DNA of 64,000 nucleotides from Nakamurella flava (GCF_005298075.1 NZ_SZZH01000001.1:310001-374000), one strand, 5' to 3'; positions 18,216 to 27,105 are shown, numbered from the stretch's first letter. Notes: generated from the letters alone by a model not told the origin. Translations and numbers: made by a program.

Positions 18216-19585
18216 ACGACCTCGGCATCTTCGACCGACGTGACGACGGCGGCGAGACCGGCGACCTCGATGTCGACCAGTTGAGGGCGGCCCTGGCCGG
18301 GCAGTCACCCGCCGGCCCCGCCAGCCGTCCGACGGCGCCCGGGGCGAACGTCCCCTCCGACGGCCACGCCGCCGGCATGGATCTCATCTCGGTGCCGCCA
18401 CGGCCGACGGCCCCGTCGGGCACCGACGGACCCCGCCGGTCCCGGCACCGGTGGTCGGTCGTCGCCGCCATCGTCGTGCTCGTCGTCATCGTCGTCGCGC
18501 TGGCCGCTGGGTTCGTCGTCTGGCGCTCGCACGCCGACACCGTCGCCGACTACCCCGGCACCGGTGGCGACGAGGTCATCGTCCGGGTGCAAAGCGGCGA
18601 CAGCACCACCGACATCGCCGAGACCCTCAGCCAGGCCGGGGTGGTCGCCTCCGTCGAGGCGTTCCAGAAGCAGGCCGCGCAGGACGCCGACGTGCAGGCG
18701 CTGCAGCCCGGTTACTACCGGGTCCGCAAGGACGCCTCCGCCCAGGCCGCGGCGGATGCGCTGGTCGATCCGGTCAACCACGTCGGCCGCGTCCGGCTCA
18801 TCCCCGGCCGGCAACTCGCCGACGTCACTGCGGTCTCCACCGATCCGAACGTCGCGCCGACGGTGATCCCGGGCTACATCAGCCAGATCACCGAGGCGTC
18901 CTGCGTCCCGGTGAACGGGGTGTCCGACTGCTTCACCGCGGACCAGCTGTGGGAGGTCGCGCGGACCGCCGACCCGGCGACGCTGGGGGTCGTCGAATGG
19001 GCGATCGACGCGGTCCGCAGCTCGCCGGACCCCAACCGCCGGCTCGAGGGCATGATCCTGCCCGGCGACTTCGACATCCCGCCGGGATCGACCCCGGAGC
19101 AGGCGCTGCGGGCGGTGGTCAGCGCATCGGCCGCCACCTGGAACACCTCCGACGTCAAGGCGGCCGCCGGCCGACTGGGGGTATCGCCGTACCAGGTGGC
19201 GATCATCGCCTCCATCGTCGAACGCGAGGGCATCACTGCGGACATGCCGAAGGTGGCCCGGGTCATCTACAACCGGCTGGCCCTGCCGATGAAGCTGCAG
19301 ATGGACTCGACGGTCAACTACGCGCTGGACCGGGCCTCGATCGCCACCTCCAACGACGACCGGGCCAATCCGAGCCCCTGGAACACCTACGCCGCCGACG
19401 GCCTGCCGCCCACGCCGATCAGCTCGCCCGGCAAGTCGGCCATCGCCGCGGCCGCACAGCCGGCCAGCGGGCCGCTGCTGTACTTCGTGAAGATCAACCA
19501 GGACGGCACCTCGTGCTTCAGCAACACCATCGAGGAGCACAACGTGTGCGTCGCCCAGGCCCGCGCCAACGGGATCTTCGGCTGA
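18212..19585 (+). CDS. mltG: endolytic murein transglycosylase MltG
   Basis: MltG cleaves nascent peptidoglycan strands near the membrane and sets glycan length. The 457-residue protein has a 90-residue cytoplasmic, Pro-rich N-terminus, one membrane helix at about 87-108 (VVAAIVVLVVIVVALAAGFVVW), an extracytoplasmic LysM-like subdomain (VQSGDSTTDIAETLSQAGVV), and the YceG catalytic domain. The catalytic glutamate is in IIASIVEREG at about residue 337, followed by VARVIYNRLALPMKLQMDSTVNYAL. GTG 18212 overlaps ruvX. In many actinobacteria aroE follows; here a prepilin peptidase gene comes instead. Confidence 0.95.
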   Translation: MNDLGIFDRRDDGGETGDLDVDQLRAALAGQSPAGPASRPTAPGANVPSDGHAAGMDLISVPPRPTAPSGTDGPRRSRHRWSVVAAIVVLVVIVVALAAGFVVWRSHADTVADYPGTGGDEVIVRVQSGDSTTDIAETLSQAGVVASVEAFQKQAAQDADVQALQPGYYRVRKDASAQAAADALVDPVNHVGRVRLIPGRQLADVTAVSTDPNVAPTVIPGYISQITEASCVPVNGVSDCFTADQLWEVARTADPATLGVVEWAIDAVRSSPDPNRRLEGMILPGDFDIPPGSTPEQALRAVVSASAATWNTSDVKAAAGRLGVSPYQVAIIASIVEREGITADMPKVARVIYNRLALPMKLQMDSTVNYALDRASIATSNDDRANPSPWNTYAADGLPPTPISSPGKSAIAAAAQPASGPLLYFVKINQDGTSCFSNTIEEHNVCVAQARANGIFG

Positions 19586-19610
19586 ACGGTGGTGCGTCCG
19601 GGGTGACCCG

Positions 19611-20261
19611 GTGAGCTGGCCCGCCGTCCTGGTCGTGGTCGCCGCCGGTGCGGTCGGGGCCGGCGTCGGGTGGCCCACCCGGCTGTTGCTGGCCCGCCTG
19701 CGCCGAGGCACCGTCGTGGGGCCTGGGCCGGTCGAAACGCTACTGGGGGTGATCACGGCGGCGGGTGCCGCCTGTGCCCTCGGTGCGCCGACCGTGCTGC
19801 TGGTCGTCTGGGCCGGCTGGCTGACGGTGACCCTGGGAATCGTCGACCTGCGGCACCACCGGCTGCCTGATGCGATCACCCGGCCGGCGGTGGCCGTCTC
19901 CGCCGGTCTGATCATCCTGACGTCGCTGCTCTGGCCGGGCAGCGGATCGCTGCTGCGGGCCTTCGTGGTGGCCGGCGTGATCGGCGTCCTTTTCGGGTTG
20001 CTCGCCCGGGTGTCCCGGGGCGGACTCGGCCGCGGCGACGCCAAGCTGGTCCCGTCACTCGCTCTGCTGACCGGATACCTGTCCGTCGGGGCCGCCGTCA
20101 CCGCACTCGCGCTGGCCTTCGTGCTCGGTGCCGTCGTCGCCCTGGTCGGGATGGCGATCGGCCGGCTCGACCGGCGGTCGGCGGTGCCGTTCGGGCCGGC
20201 CCTGCTGCTCGGCTGCTGGCTGGTGCTGGCCGTCCCCGGGCTGGCCGCCGCGGTGTCCTGA
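19611..20261 (+). CDS. A24-family prepilin peptidase
   Basis: This 216-residue polytopic protein is an aspartic protease of the type IV prepilin peptidase family. The two catalytic aspartates are visible in DLRHHRLPD (about residues 82-90) and in GRGDAK (about residues 141-146), set in seven hydrophobic helices. The N-terminal cysteine-rich methylase domain of proteobacterial PilD is absent, as usual for the short actinobacterial form. The GTG start is 25 bases after mltG. No pilin or pilus-assembly genes are in the window, so its substrates (Tad/Flp pilins or competence pseudopilins) must be encoded elsewhere. Confidence 0.88.
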   Translation: MSWPAVLVVVAAGAVGAGVGWPTRLLLARLRRGTVVGPGPVETLLGVITAAGAACALGAPTVLLVVWAGWLTVTLGIVDLRHHRLPDAITRPAVAVSAGLIILTSLLWPGSGSLLRAFVVAGVIGVLFGLLARVSRGGLGRGDAKLVPSLALLTGYLSVGAAVTALALAFVLGAVVALVGMAIGRLDRRSAVPFGPALLLGCWLVLAVPGLAAAVS

Positions 20262-20268
20262 CCTCGTC

Positions 20269-21186
20269 TCAGTCGATCGGATGCCGTTCCACGATCGTCC
20301 GGCAGCCGTCGGCGTCGAGGTCGAACACCATGTCCGCCCCGTCCACCGGGATCGTCGAGACCGTCAGGGTGTCGGGGTAGAACTCGACCACCCCGAACGC
20401 ACCCGACGCCCACGTCCGTTCGTGGCCGGCCGGGGCGAGCGGGTCGGTCCGGATCGCCGTCGACCCGGCCACCGCCACCGGAACCCCGGCCAGCAGGCCG
20501 GTCTGGGGCAGGTGGTGGTGTCCGGCCAGGATCAGCCGCACGTCGGTCCCGGCCAGCGCCCGGGCCAGCGCGGCGCGCGAACCGGCCTCCAACGCGAAGT
20601 AGCTGAGCAGCGGGGACGGGGCCGGCAGGGGAGCGTGGTGCAGCGCGAGCACCGTCCCGTGCGGGGCCGGATCGGCCAGCACGGCGGTCAGTTCGGCCAG
20701 GTGGTCGGCGTCGAGCCGGCCGTGGCCGTGACCGGGGATGGTCGAGTCCAGGACGACGACCCGCAGCCCGGACAGGTCGTGCACCTGCAGGACGGGCTGC
20801 TCGGACTCGCGGCCGAGCAGGCTGCGGTGGAACTCGGTGCGGACGTCGTGGTTGCCGGTCGCGTAGACGACGGGGACACCGAGCCGGTCCAGTGCGTCGC
20901 GCAACCGCCGGTAGGCGTCGGGGTCGCCGGTGTCGGTGAGGTCGCCCGTCACCACCACCCCGTCCAGCCGGCGGCCGTCGGCGACGGCCGCGGCCAGTAC
21001 GTCGACCGCCCGGCCCAGGGCGGCATCGGCGTCCAGGACGGCGTTGTAGCGGACGCCGGCCGGGGTCAGGTGGGTGTCGGACAGGTGGGCCAGCAGGTGC
21101 GTCGGACGGGCGACCGGGGAGCCGTCCGGGGTCAGCCAGTCGTCGCGACGGGCATCCCGGTGGGCATCGTGGGCGACGCCGGTCAT
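20269..21186 (-). CDS. metallophosphoesterase, CpdA/Icc-like cyclic-nucleotide phosphodiesterase family
   Basis: The 305-residue protein carries the full dinuclear metallophosphoesterase motif set: LSDTH, VVTGDLTDTG, YATGNHDVR, and LILAGHHH with the final metal ligands. This arrangement is typical of class III cyclic-nucleotide phosphodiesterases and of related phosphatidyl or nucleotide phosphoesterases. No signal peptide is seen, so it acts in the cytoplasm. Its ATG at 21186 overlaps the stop of the HAD-like gene by 4 bp, indicating an operon. cAMP hydrolysis is the family default, not shown here. Confidence 0.88.
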   Translation of the reverse strand: MTGVAHDAHRDARRDDWLTPDGSPVARPTHLLAHLSDTHLTPAGVRYNAVLDADAALGRAVDVLAAAVADGRRLDGVVVTGDLTDTGDPDAYRRLRDALDRLGVPVVYATGNHDVRTEFHRSLLGRESEQPVLQVHDLSGLRVVVLDSTIPGHGHGRLDADHLAELTAVLADPAPHGTVLALHHAPLPAPSPLLSYFALEAGSRAALARALAGTDVRLILAGHHHLPQTGLLAGVPVAVAGSTAIRTDPLAPAGHERTWASGAFGVVEFYPDTLTVSTIPVDGADMVFDLDADGCRTIVERHPID

Positions 21187-21920
21187 CGGTGCTCCAGCCA
21201 GTCGGTGATCGCGGGCAGCAGACCGGTCAGGTCGCGGGCCGTCCAGGTCGCCGCCGGACTCCCGTCGGCGGCCCGTCCGAACCGGTCGACGAGGCCGGTG
21301 GTGACCCCGACGGACGACGGTGCGGACAGGTCGGCCGGCCGCCCCGCGATCACCAGATGGTGCCCGGCCGGCACCGGCGGGGTCGGCGTCGGGGCGGCGT
21401 CGTCGGGCCGGACGGCGTCGAGCCACCAGTCGCGGCGCCGGCCCGGGGCCACGACCAGCCAGGGCAGGTCCGGCATCTCGATCGCGTCCAGCACTTCGGG
21501 GACGCCGATCGGACTGGACGAGGTGGTGGCCAGCTGGACACCGTGTGCGGTGAGCAGGCGCCGCAGGTCGGACAGCCCGGAGGCCGGTCCGACGGTCCAT
21601 GCCGACCGGGCGAGATCGTGGGCGGCGGCGGTCCGGGCGGCACCGATCTGGTCACCGCTCAGCCCGGCCGCGGCGGCCAGGGTGGCGACCACGTCGGCGC
21701 CGGTGTACGCGGTGGCCAGGTCGAGGCCCGGAAAGGCGGCCGCCGCCTCGGCGGACAGGTCGGCCTTGCCCTCCAACGCACCCCGCATCCCGGCGACCAC
21801 CAGCCGGGCCCGGTCGATCGGTAGGAGTTCGCCGACGTGCCGGGCGAAGGCCTGCACGCCGAGGTCGCTGTCGTGCAGCAGGTCCAGACCGACGACGGCG
21901 ATCGGGTGGTCGAGAGGCAC
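21183..21920 (-). CDS. HAD-like protein with degenerate catalytic motifs
   Basis: This 245-residue protein has the general shape of a HAD hydrolase: a strand ending in IAVVGLDLLHD where motif I should be, a helical cap-like region, then LATTSSSP at the place of motif II. The normal DxDxT nucleophile motif is not present, and no clear motif IV acidic pair is seen. It may therefore be a non-catalytic relative, or the fold assignment may be wrong. It is translationally coupled to the downstream phosphoesterase gene, suggesting a shared pathway. The function is unknown. Confidence 0.5.
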   Translation of the reverse strand: MPLDHPIAVVGLDLLHDSDLGVQAFARHVGELLPIDRARLVVAGMRGALEGKADLSAEAAAAFPGLDLATAYTGADVVATLAAAAGLSGDQIGAARTAAAHDLARSAWTVGPASGLSDLRRLLTAHGVQLATTSSSPIGVPEVLDAIEMPDLPWLVVAPGRRRDWWLDAVRPDDAAPTPTPPVPAGHHLVIAGRPADLSAPSSVGVTTGLVDRFGRAADGSPAATWTARDLTGLLPAITDWLEHR

Positions 21921-22034
21921 GGTCCCACTCTAGAAGGGTCGCCGCCCCGGGAGTGGTCGGCGCTGCCCGGTACCGTCGGGCGTTCGCCACGGGGGCTCGC
22001 CGCGACGGAGCGCGACCAGTGATCGGAGACGGGG

Positions 22035-22583
22035 ATGACGGTGCCGGATCGGCTGACGCGACGACGGCGGGTGCTGGGCGCAATCGCCGTGGCCGGCGGG
22101 CTGATCGCCTTCCTCGCGTCGTTCCTGACGTGGATCAGCACGCCGGCCGTCGACGGGGGAGCCACCGACATCAACGGGTGGGGCGGGATCACCGGGGCGA
22201 GTCAGATCGCCGGGACCAATCTCAACGACGTCCTCGACGGAGCGTCGACTTATCGGCCCGGCCTGATCGGCCTGCTCTTCGGTGTCGTGGCGGCTGTCGC
22301 CGGACTCGCCATCATCGCCGTCAGCCAGGGCCGGCGCCCGCACCGGGTGACCGCGGTGGTGCTGGTGCTGGCCGGGGGTGTGCTGCTGGCGTGGGGCGTC
22401 TTCCGCGGGGTCGCCCCGGGTGATGCCGGCGTCCTCGACCCGGGGGAGGCCGCCGCCGGGTGGGGGCCGTGGCTGACCGCGCTGGGAGGCGCGCTGGTTC
22501 TCGCCGTCGCCGTCGTCATCCTGGCCGGGCGGATCGATCCGGCCCGTCCGACGACCCGTCGACGGGGCATCCAACCTCGCTGA
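22035..22583 (+). CDS. four-helix membrane protein, unknown function
   Basis: The 182-residue protein has four hydrophobic helices at about residues 13-33, 75-97, 105-123 and 143-165. The loop after the first helix (TPAVDGGATDINGWGGITGASQIAG) resembles small actinobacterial Trp-associated membrane-like or DUF-type proteins of four-span layout with a WGG motif. I do not recognise a specific family. It is a single gene between two minus-strand units. GTG or ATG choices are clear: ATG 22035 follows GGAGACGGGG. Confidence 0.65.
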   Translation: MTVPDRLTRRRRVLGAIAVAGGLIAFLASFLTWISTPAVDGGATDINGWGGITGASQIAGTNLNDVLDGASTYRPGLIGLLFGVVAAVAGLAIIAVSQGRRPHRVTAVVLVLAGGVLLAWGVFRGVAPGDAGVLDPGEAAAGWGPWLTALGGALVLAVAVVILAGRIDPARPTTRRRGIQPR

Positions 22584-22589
22584 CCGGCC

Positions 22590-23480
22590 TCAGGCCTCCA
22601 GTCGACCGTCCACCAGCAGCTCGGCGACGCGGTCGAGGATGCGGTCGTCGCCCGCGTAGATGCCCTCGGGGCGGGGCCAGTGCACGATCGCGTCGGTGAA
22701 ACCGAGTTCGCGGGCGCGGCCGGCGGCGTCGAGGAAGGTGTCGAGGTCGCGCAGGGAGAAGACCGGGGCCGAGTCCAGGCTGAGCATCGTGGTCAGCGTG
22801 TCCGGGTCCCGGCCGGCGGCGCGGGCCGCGCCCCGGAACCGTTCCAGGAGTGCGGCGACCGCCGTCCACCACTGCTCTAACGCATCCGGGGCGTCCGGGT
22901 CGGTGGCCGGTCCGGTGGTGACCCAGCCGTCGGCGCCGGCCGCGATCCGCATCGACCGGGGGCCGTTCGCCGCGACCAGGAACGGGATCCGCTGCCGCGA
23001 CCCGGCCGGGTGCATTCGGGCCCGGTCCGCGGTGTACCAGTCACCGCGCCAGCTGGTCTCGCCGTCGGTGAGCAACCGGTGGGTCAGGGCGACGAACTCG
23101 CCGAGCCGGTCGACCCGTTGCCGCGGGGTCAGTTCCGGCTGGCCCAGCACGGTGGCGTCCCAGCCCAACCCGCCGGCTCCGATGCCCGCGATCATCCGGC
23201 CGCCGGAGATGTCGTCCAGGGTCAGCAGGTCCTTGGCCAGGGTGACCGGGTGCCGGAAGTTCGGGGAGGTGACGAACGTGCCCAGCGGGATCCGGGTGGT
23301 CGCCAGCGCGGCCGCGGTGAGTGTCGGCACGGTCGCATACCAGGGTTCGTCGGCCAGCGACCGCCAGGCCAGGTGGTCGTAGGTCCACGCCGTGGCGAAA
23401 CCCCGGTCCTCCACCGACTTCCAGCGGGCCCGGGCCTCCGCCCAGGGGAACTGCGGCAGGACGACCACCCCGATACGCAT
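22590..23480 (-). CDS. LLM-class flavin-dependent (luciferase-like) oxidoreductase
   Basis: This 296-residue TIM-barrel flavoenzyme belongs to the bacterial luciferase/F420-dependent oxidoreductase family. Typical segments are the opening VVLPQFPWAEARARWKSVEDRGFATAWTYDHL, LGTFVTSPNFRHPVTLAKDLLTLDDISGGR, GIGAGGLGWD, and PFLVAANGPRSMRIAAGADGWVT. In actinobacteria many members use F420 rather than FMN. The substrate is unknown. It is convergent with the upstream-strand membrane protein (6-base gap) and follows the GH76-like gene by 31 bases on the same strand. Confidence 0.9.
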   Translation of the reverse strand: MRIGVVVLPQFPWAEARARWKSVEDRGFATAWTYDHLAWRSLADEPWYATVPTLTAAALATTRIPLGTFVTSPNFRHPVTLAKDLLTLDDISGGRMIAGIGAGGLGWDATVLGQPELTPRQRVDRLGEFVALTHRLLTDGETSWRGDWYTADRARMHPAGSRQRIPFLVAANGPRSMRIAAGADGWVTTGPATDPDAPDALEQWWTAVAALLERFRGAARAAGRDPDTLTTMLSLDSAPVFSLRDLDTFLDAAGRARELGFTDAIVHWPRPEGIYAGDDRILDRVAELLVDGRLEA

Positions 23481-23511
23481 GGCCGGCAGGGTATCCCGCC
23501 GGGCCGTGGAA

Positions 23512-24627
23512 TCAGGCGCGGCCGGCGGCTCGTTCGACCGCGGCCGCCGCCTCCAGCAACATCCACCCGGACAGCTGCACGGACAGGTCCCGTTCGGCGA
23601 TGCGGTCGCGTGACGAGACCGGCCGGCGGGCGGGCTGGTCCCACTGCGGGCCGAACAGCGGACCGTCGGTCGTGTCGACGGCGTTGGCCCAGGCCGCCTC
23701 GGCCGAGGTGCGCAGCAGCCGGGCCGCGGTCGCCGTCGCCGGGGACGGACGCCCGCCCGGCAGTCCGGGATCACTCGTGACGACCAGGGCGAGGTACCGG
23801 GCCAGGATCCCGGTGAACAGACCCGAGTCCCCGCCGTCGTGACCCACCAGGACGCCACCGCGGGTCAGGCCGCGGTTCACGGCGTCGACCAGTCGATCGA
23901 CCCGGCTCCGGTCCCGGTCGGTCCGCACCGTCAGCTCGACCTCGGCGCCCAGGACGACCCCCTGGCAGTAGGTGTAGACGACCTTCTCCACCTGCCCGGG
24001 TCGCAGGCCGTCCCAGATCAATCCGCTCTCCGGGTCGCGGAGGCGGTCGTCCAGCCAGTCGGCGATCGCCGCCGCGCGGGGCAGGTGACCCCGCCGGGCG
24101 AGCAGGATCGCGGCCGGCCCGTTGGCCGGGGTGTTCTTGAACTCGTCCCGCCGGCGCCACGGGATCCCGCCACCCTCCTCGTCCGACCAGGCGTCGAGCA
24201 TCTCCTGGGTCAGCCGGTCGATGACCCCGGTGCGGGGGCCGGCCCCGGTGGCCGCCGCCCGGTGCAGGGCGAGGCCGAGCCAGGCCATGTCGTCGTAGTA
24301 GCGGTTCGTCCAGCCGAGCACGTTGCGCAGGCGCACCGACCGGGCCACGGTGCCGAGCAGCCGGACCCGCCACAGCTGCGGGTCCCGCAGGTGCCCGTCG
24401 ACCAGGCAGTCGATGAGGTGGGCCTGCCACCAGTAGTTCCACCCGAGGAACAGGCGATCCCCGACCGTCGGCGGCCAGGCGATGACGCCGAGCGCGGTGC
24501 CCGGCAGGCCCCACAGGCGGCGGACCGACCGGTCCAGGACGGCGCGTTCGGCGTCCGCGGCCCGGGCGGTGGCGGTCGGCGCGGGATCGGCGGCAGCGGG
24601 CGAGGCCATGACCTCATCGTCGTCCAC
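23512..24627 (-). CDS. GH76-family glycosidase-like protein (alpha-1,6-mannanase type)
   Basis: The 371-residue product looks like an (alpha/alpha)6-barrel of glycoside hydrolase family 76. Telling motifs are NRYYDDMAWLGLAL with the paired aspartates that serve as nucleophile and acid/base, and FKNTPANGPAAILLARR. Family members cleave alpha-1,6-mannan, and in actinobacteria they may act on mannan-like glycolipids. No signal peptide or membrane helix is visible, so this copy appears cytoplasmic, which is unusual for a mannanase. ATG 24627 and ATG 24609 are both possible starts. Confidence 0.82.
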   Translation of the reverse strand: MDDDEVMASPAAADPAPTATARAADAERAVLDRSVRRLWGLPGTALGVIAWPPTVGDRLFLGWNYWWQAHLIDCLVDGHLRDPQLWRVRLLGTVARSVRLRNVLGWTNRYYDDMAWLGLALHRAAATGAGPRTGVIDRLTQEMLDAWSDEEGGGIPWRRRDEFKNTPANGPAAILLARRGHLPRAAAIADWLDDRLRDPESGLIWDGLRPGQVEKVVYTYCQGVVLGAEVELTVRTDRDRSRVDRLVDAVNRGLTRGGVLVGHDGGDSGLFTGILARYLALVVTSDPGLPGGRPSPATATAARLLRTSAEAAWANAVDTTDGPLFGPQWDQPARRPVSSRDRIAERDLSVQLSGWMLLEAAAAVERAAGRA

Positions 24628-24703
24628 CCCGACCCGCGGTGATCACCGTCGGCCGGGGATGACCCCCGGAACGGGGCACGGCGACCGCGCGATCATGGAC
24701 CGG

Positions 24704-25660
24704 TCAGGAGTCGTACAGCTGGGACTTGTCGAAACCGTCCCGGGCGGGACGGCGGCGGCGACCCCGGCCCGCGGCCGGCTGGCCGGCCGAAGACGCCGCC
24801 GCCCCCGGCTCCCCGCGCGGGTCGGCTCCGTCCGGGACCCGGTCGTCCGGTTCGCGGCCGCCGCCGGTCGCCTCCCGGAACACGAAGAAGGCCATCCCCA
24901 ACAGGGCCATCGCGCCGAAGGCCAACCACTGCAGCGCGTACGACAGGAACGGGCCGGGATCGGTCTGCGGCAGGCCGATCGGGGTGAGCACCCCGGGGCT
25001 GTCCGGGGTGAGCTGCAGGTAGCCGTCGAGGAAGACCTCGCCCGGAGCCACCCCCGGGAGCGCGGCCGGGTTGATGGCGTACACCTCGGTCCGCCCGTCC
25101 CGCTGCTGGGCCGGGCGGTTGAGCGGGTCGGGGCCGTCCAGAGCCTGCACGCGCCCGGTGATGGTCACCGTGCCGGTCGGCAGGTCGGGCAGCGCGATGG
25201 CCCCCGAGGCCGGGACGGCCCCCCGGTCGATCAGCACGCGGGTGCCGTCGTCCATCAGGAAGGGGACGACCACCTCGGAGACCGGGTTGCCGTTGTCGTC
25301 CTGCCGGAGCCGGACCAGCACCTGGGCGTCGGGTTCGAAGACGCCGGTCGCGATCGCCCGGTGCCAGATGTCCGTCGGGTCCGGGCCGGTGGTCGTCGTG
25401 AGGTAGTCGGTGACGGCGGTCGGGGGTGCGGTGACGGCCGCGGTGACCGCCGCGTTCTGGGCCGACCGTTCGGCGTTCCGGCCGAACTGCCAGGGAGCGA
25501 GCACGGTGAAGCAGGCGACCGCGAAGGCCACGGCCAGGGCGATGGCCACCAGCCAGCCCGGGGTCAGCAGGAACGCCCACCGCCGGGTCGGCCGGGCCGG
25601 GTCGCCCAGCGCGCCGGTGGCCCGTTCCGGGGCGGGATCGGTCCGGACGGGACCGGTCAT
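24704..25660 (-). CDS. SURF1 family cytochrome oxidase assembly protein
   Basis: SURF1 proteins assist insertion of heme a and assembly of aa3-type cytochrome c oxidase. The 318-residue protein has the family's two-helix layout: a first membrane helix at about 33-55 (LTPGWLVAIALAVAFAVACF), a periplasmic domain with VEVVVPFL-like strands and GRVQALDG, and a second helix at about 235-258. A disordered basic C-terminal tail follows. The start overlaps the phosphatase stop by 4 bp. It fits the bcc-aa3 genes later in the window. Confidence 0.88.
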   Translation of the reverse strand: MTGPVRTDPAPERATGALGDPARPTRRWAFLLTPGWLVAIALAVAFAVACFTVLAPWQFGRNAERSAQNAAVTAAVTAPPTAVTDYLTTTTGPDPTDIWHRAIATGVFEPDAQVLVRLRQDDNGNPVSEVVVPFLMDDGTRVLIDRGAVPASGAIALPDLPTGTVTITGRVQALDGPDPLNRPAQQRDGRTEVYAINPAALPGVAPGEVFLDGYLQLTPDSPGVLTPIGLPQTDPGPFLSYALQWLAFGAMALLGMAFFVFREATGGGREPDDRVPDGADPRGEPGAAASSAGQPAAGRGRRRRPARDGFDKSQLYDS

Positions 25661-26187
25661 CGTCGGCCCGTCGCCGGCCGGCGGGCGGACTCGTCCTCGG
25701 CGTCCTGTTCCGACAGGCGCCGACGGATCTCGGCGACGATCCCGGGAGCGGCCGCCCGGGTCATCGTCAGCACCTCGTCGAACCCGGCGTCCGGGCCGTA
25801 GTACGGGTCGGGCACCTCGTGGTCGTCCGCATCCGGGTCGAACGACCGCAGCAGGTGGATGCGGTCGGGGTGGTCGGTCAGCCGCCGCAGCTCCCGGACG
25901 TGGCCGTGGTCGGCCGCGAGCACGAGGTCGAGCTCGTCCAGGTCGCGGCGGACGATCTGCCGCGCCACGTGATCGGTGGGCAGACCGGCATCGGCCAGCA
26001 CCCGCACGGTGCCGCGGTGGGCGCCCTGCCCGACGTGCCAGGGACCGGTGCCCGCGCTGCTCACGACCACCCGGTCGGCCAGGCCGGCGTCGGCGATCGC
26101 CGCCCGCAGCACCTGCTCGCCGATGGGGGAGCGGCAGATGTTGCCGCTGCAGACGACGCACACACGGAACGGGGCGGACGCACTCAC
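25657..26187 (-). CDS. low-molecular-weight protein-tyrosine phosphatase
   Basis: This 176-residue enzyme removes phosphate from phosphotyrosine. The CX5R active-site loop CSGNICRS lies at about residues 12-19 after VCVV, and the general-acid aspartate is in VPDPYYG near residue 125. Length and layout match the PtpA/Wzb class. The GTG start at 26187 places the loop at its usual distance from the N-terminus. It is coupled to SURF1 (4-bp overlap), the same pairing as ptpA and its neighbour in mycobacteria. It may act on host or capsule proteins in relatives; the role here is unknown. Confidence 0.93.
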   Translation of the reverse strand: MSASAPFRVCVVCSGNICRSPIGEQVLRAAIADAGLADRVVVSSAGTGPWHVGQGAHRGTVRVLADAGLPTDHVARQIVRRDLDELDLVLAADHGHVRELRRLTDHPDRIHLLRSFDPDADDHEVPDPYYGPDAGFDEVLTMTRAAAPGIVAEIRRRLSEQDAEDESARRPATGRR

Positions 26188-26228
26188 CCGGACATTGTCC
26201 CCCGCCGGGCGGCCGGCCCGGTCGGTGA

Positions 26229-26234
26229 CAGACT
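26229..26234 (+). promoter_or_regulatory. candidate -10 element for leaderless nif3-like gene
   Basis: CAGACT fits the relaxed -10 pattern NANNNT and is followed by exactly 7 bases before ATG 26242. No Shine-Dalgarno sequence is visible. It is weaker than the TANNNT cases but shares their spacing. Confidence 0.25.
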
Positions 26235-26241
26235 GCCGGGC

Positions 26242-27105
26242 ATGTCCGCCCCCGTCCTGCTGTCCGACGTCCTGGCCGAACTGGACCGCGCCTACCCGGC
26301 CGAGCTCACCGAGTCGTGGGACACCGGAGTGGGCCTGACCTGCGGCGACCCGGCTGAACCGGTCGAGCGGGTCCTGGTGGCCGTGGACGTCGACCCGGCG
26401 GTCGTCGACGAGGCCGTCGCCGGCGGCGTGCAACTGCTCGTCACCCACCACCCACTGTTGTTCCGCGCGGTGCAGTCGGTGGCCGCCGATCGCGACAAGG
26501 GCGCGCTGGTGCACCGGATGATCCGGCACTCGGTGGCCCACCTGGCCGCGCACACCAACGCCGACCGGGCCGCGGACGGGGTGAACGACGCGCTGGCCCG
26601 GTGCCTGGGGCTGGTCGACCTCCGCCCGCTCGTCCCGGTCCCGGACCAGCCGACCATCGGTCTGGGGCGGATCGGCCGCGTCGACGTCCCGACCGATCTC
26701 GCCGGGTTCGCACAGCGGGTCGCCGAACGGCTACCGGCCACCGCCACCGGGGTGCGGGTGGCCGGCGACCCGGACCGGCCGGTCCGGACGGTCGCCGTCC
26801 TGGGCGGCGCCGGCGACGGTGAGCTGTCGACGGCCGCCTCCGCCGGAGTGGACGTCTACCTGACGTCGGACCTGCGGCACCACGTCGTCGGCGACTTCGT
26901 GGCGGTCCCCGGGCGCCCGGCGGTGGTCGAGGTCGCGCACTGGGCGGGTGAATGGCCGTGGGTGCCGGTGGCGGCCGCGCGGCTGCGGACCGCGTTCCCG
27001 GGTCTGGACGTGCGGGTCTCGCACCGCCGGACCGACCCGTGGACGTTCGTCGTTCCGTCCGGCGGGCCGGCCACACCCGGGCCGGGTCCCGGGAAGGTCG
27101 GGTAG
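26242..27105 (+). CDS. Nif3-like dinuclear metal centre protein
   Basis: This 287-residue protein belongs to the Nif3/YbgI/DUF34 family, toroidal hexamers with a dimetal site; some members act as GTP cyclohydrolase I-like enzymes, but the general function is unsettled. Metal-ligand motifs are visible: LVTHHPLLF at about 72-80, AHTNAD at about 98-103, and VEVAHWAGEW at about 230-239. The start ATG 26242 is divergent from the phosphatase gene 54 bases away. It is followed by the zinc-ribbon gene on the same strand, a conserved actinobacterial pair. Confidence 0.92.
   Translation: MSAPVLLSDVLAELDRAYPAELTESWDTGVGLTCGDPAEPVERVLVAVDVDPAVVDEAVAGGVQLLVTHHPLLFRAVQSVAADRDKGALVHRMIRHSVAHLAAHTNADRAADGVNDALARCLGLVDLRPLVPVPDQPTIGLGRIGRVDVPTDLAGFAQRVAERLPATATGVRVAGDPDRPVRTVAVLGGAGDGELSTAASAGVDVYLTSDLRHHVVGDFVAVPGRPAVVEVAHWAGEWPWVPVAAARLRTAFPGLDVRVSHRRTDPWTFVVPSGGPATPGPGPGKVG

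Noticed and set aside
18305-20413. Long minus-strand open frame opposite mltG and the prepilin peptidase
   Set aside because: No motif and no ribosome site; the plus-strand genes are well supported.
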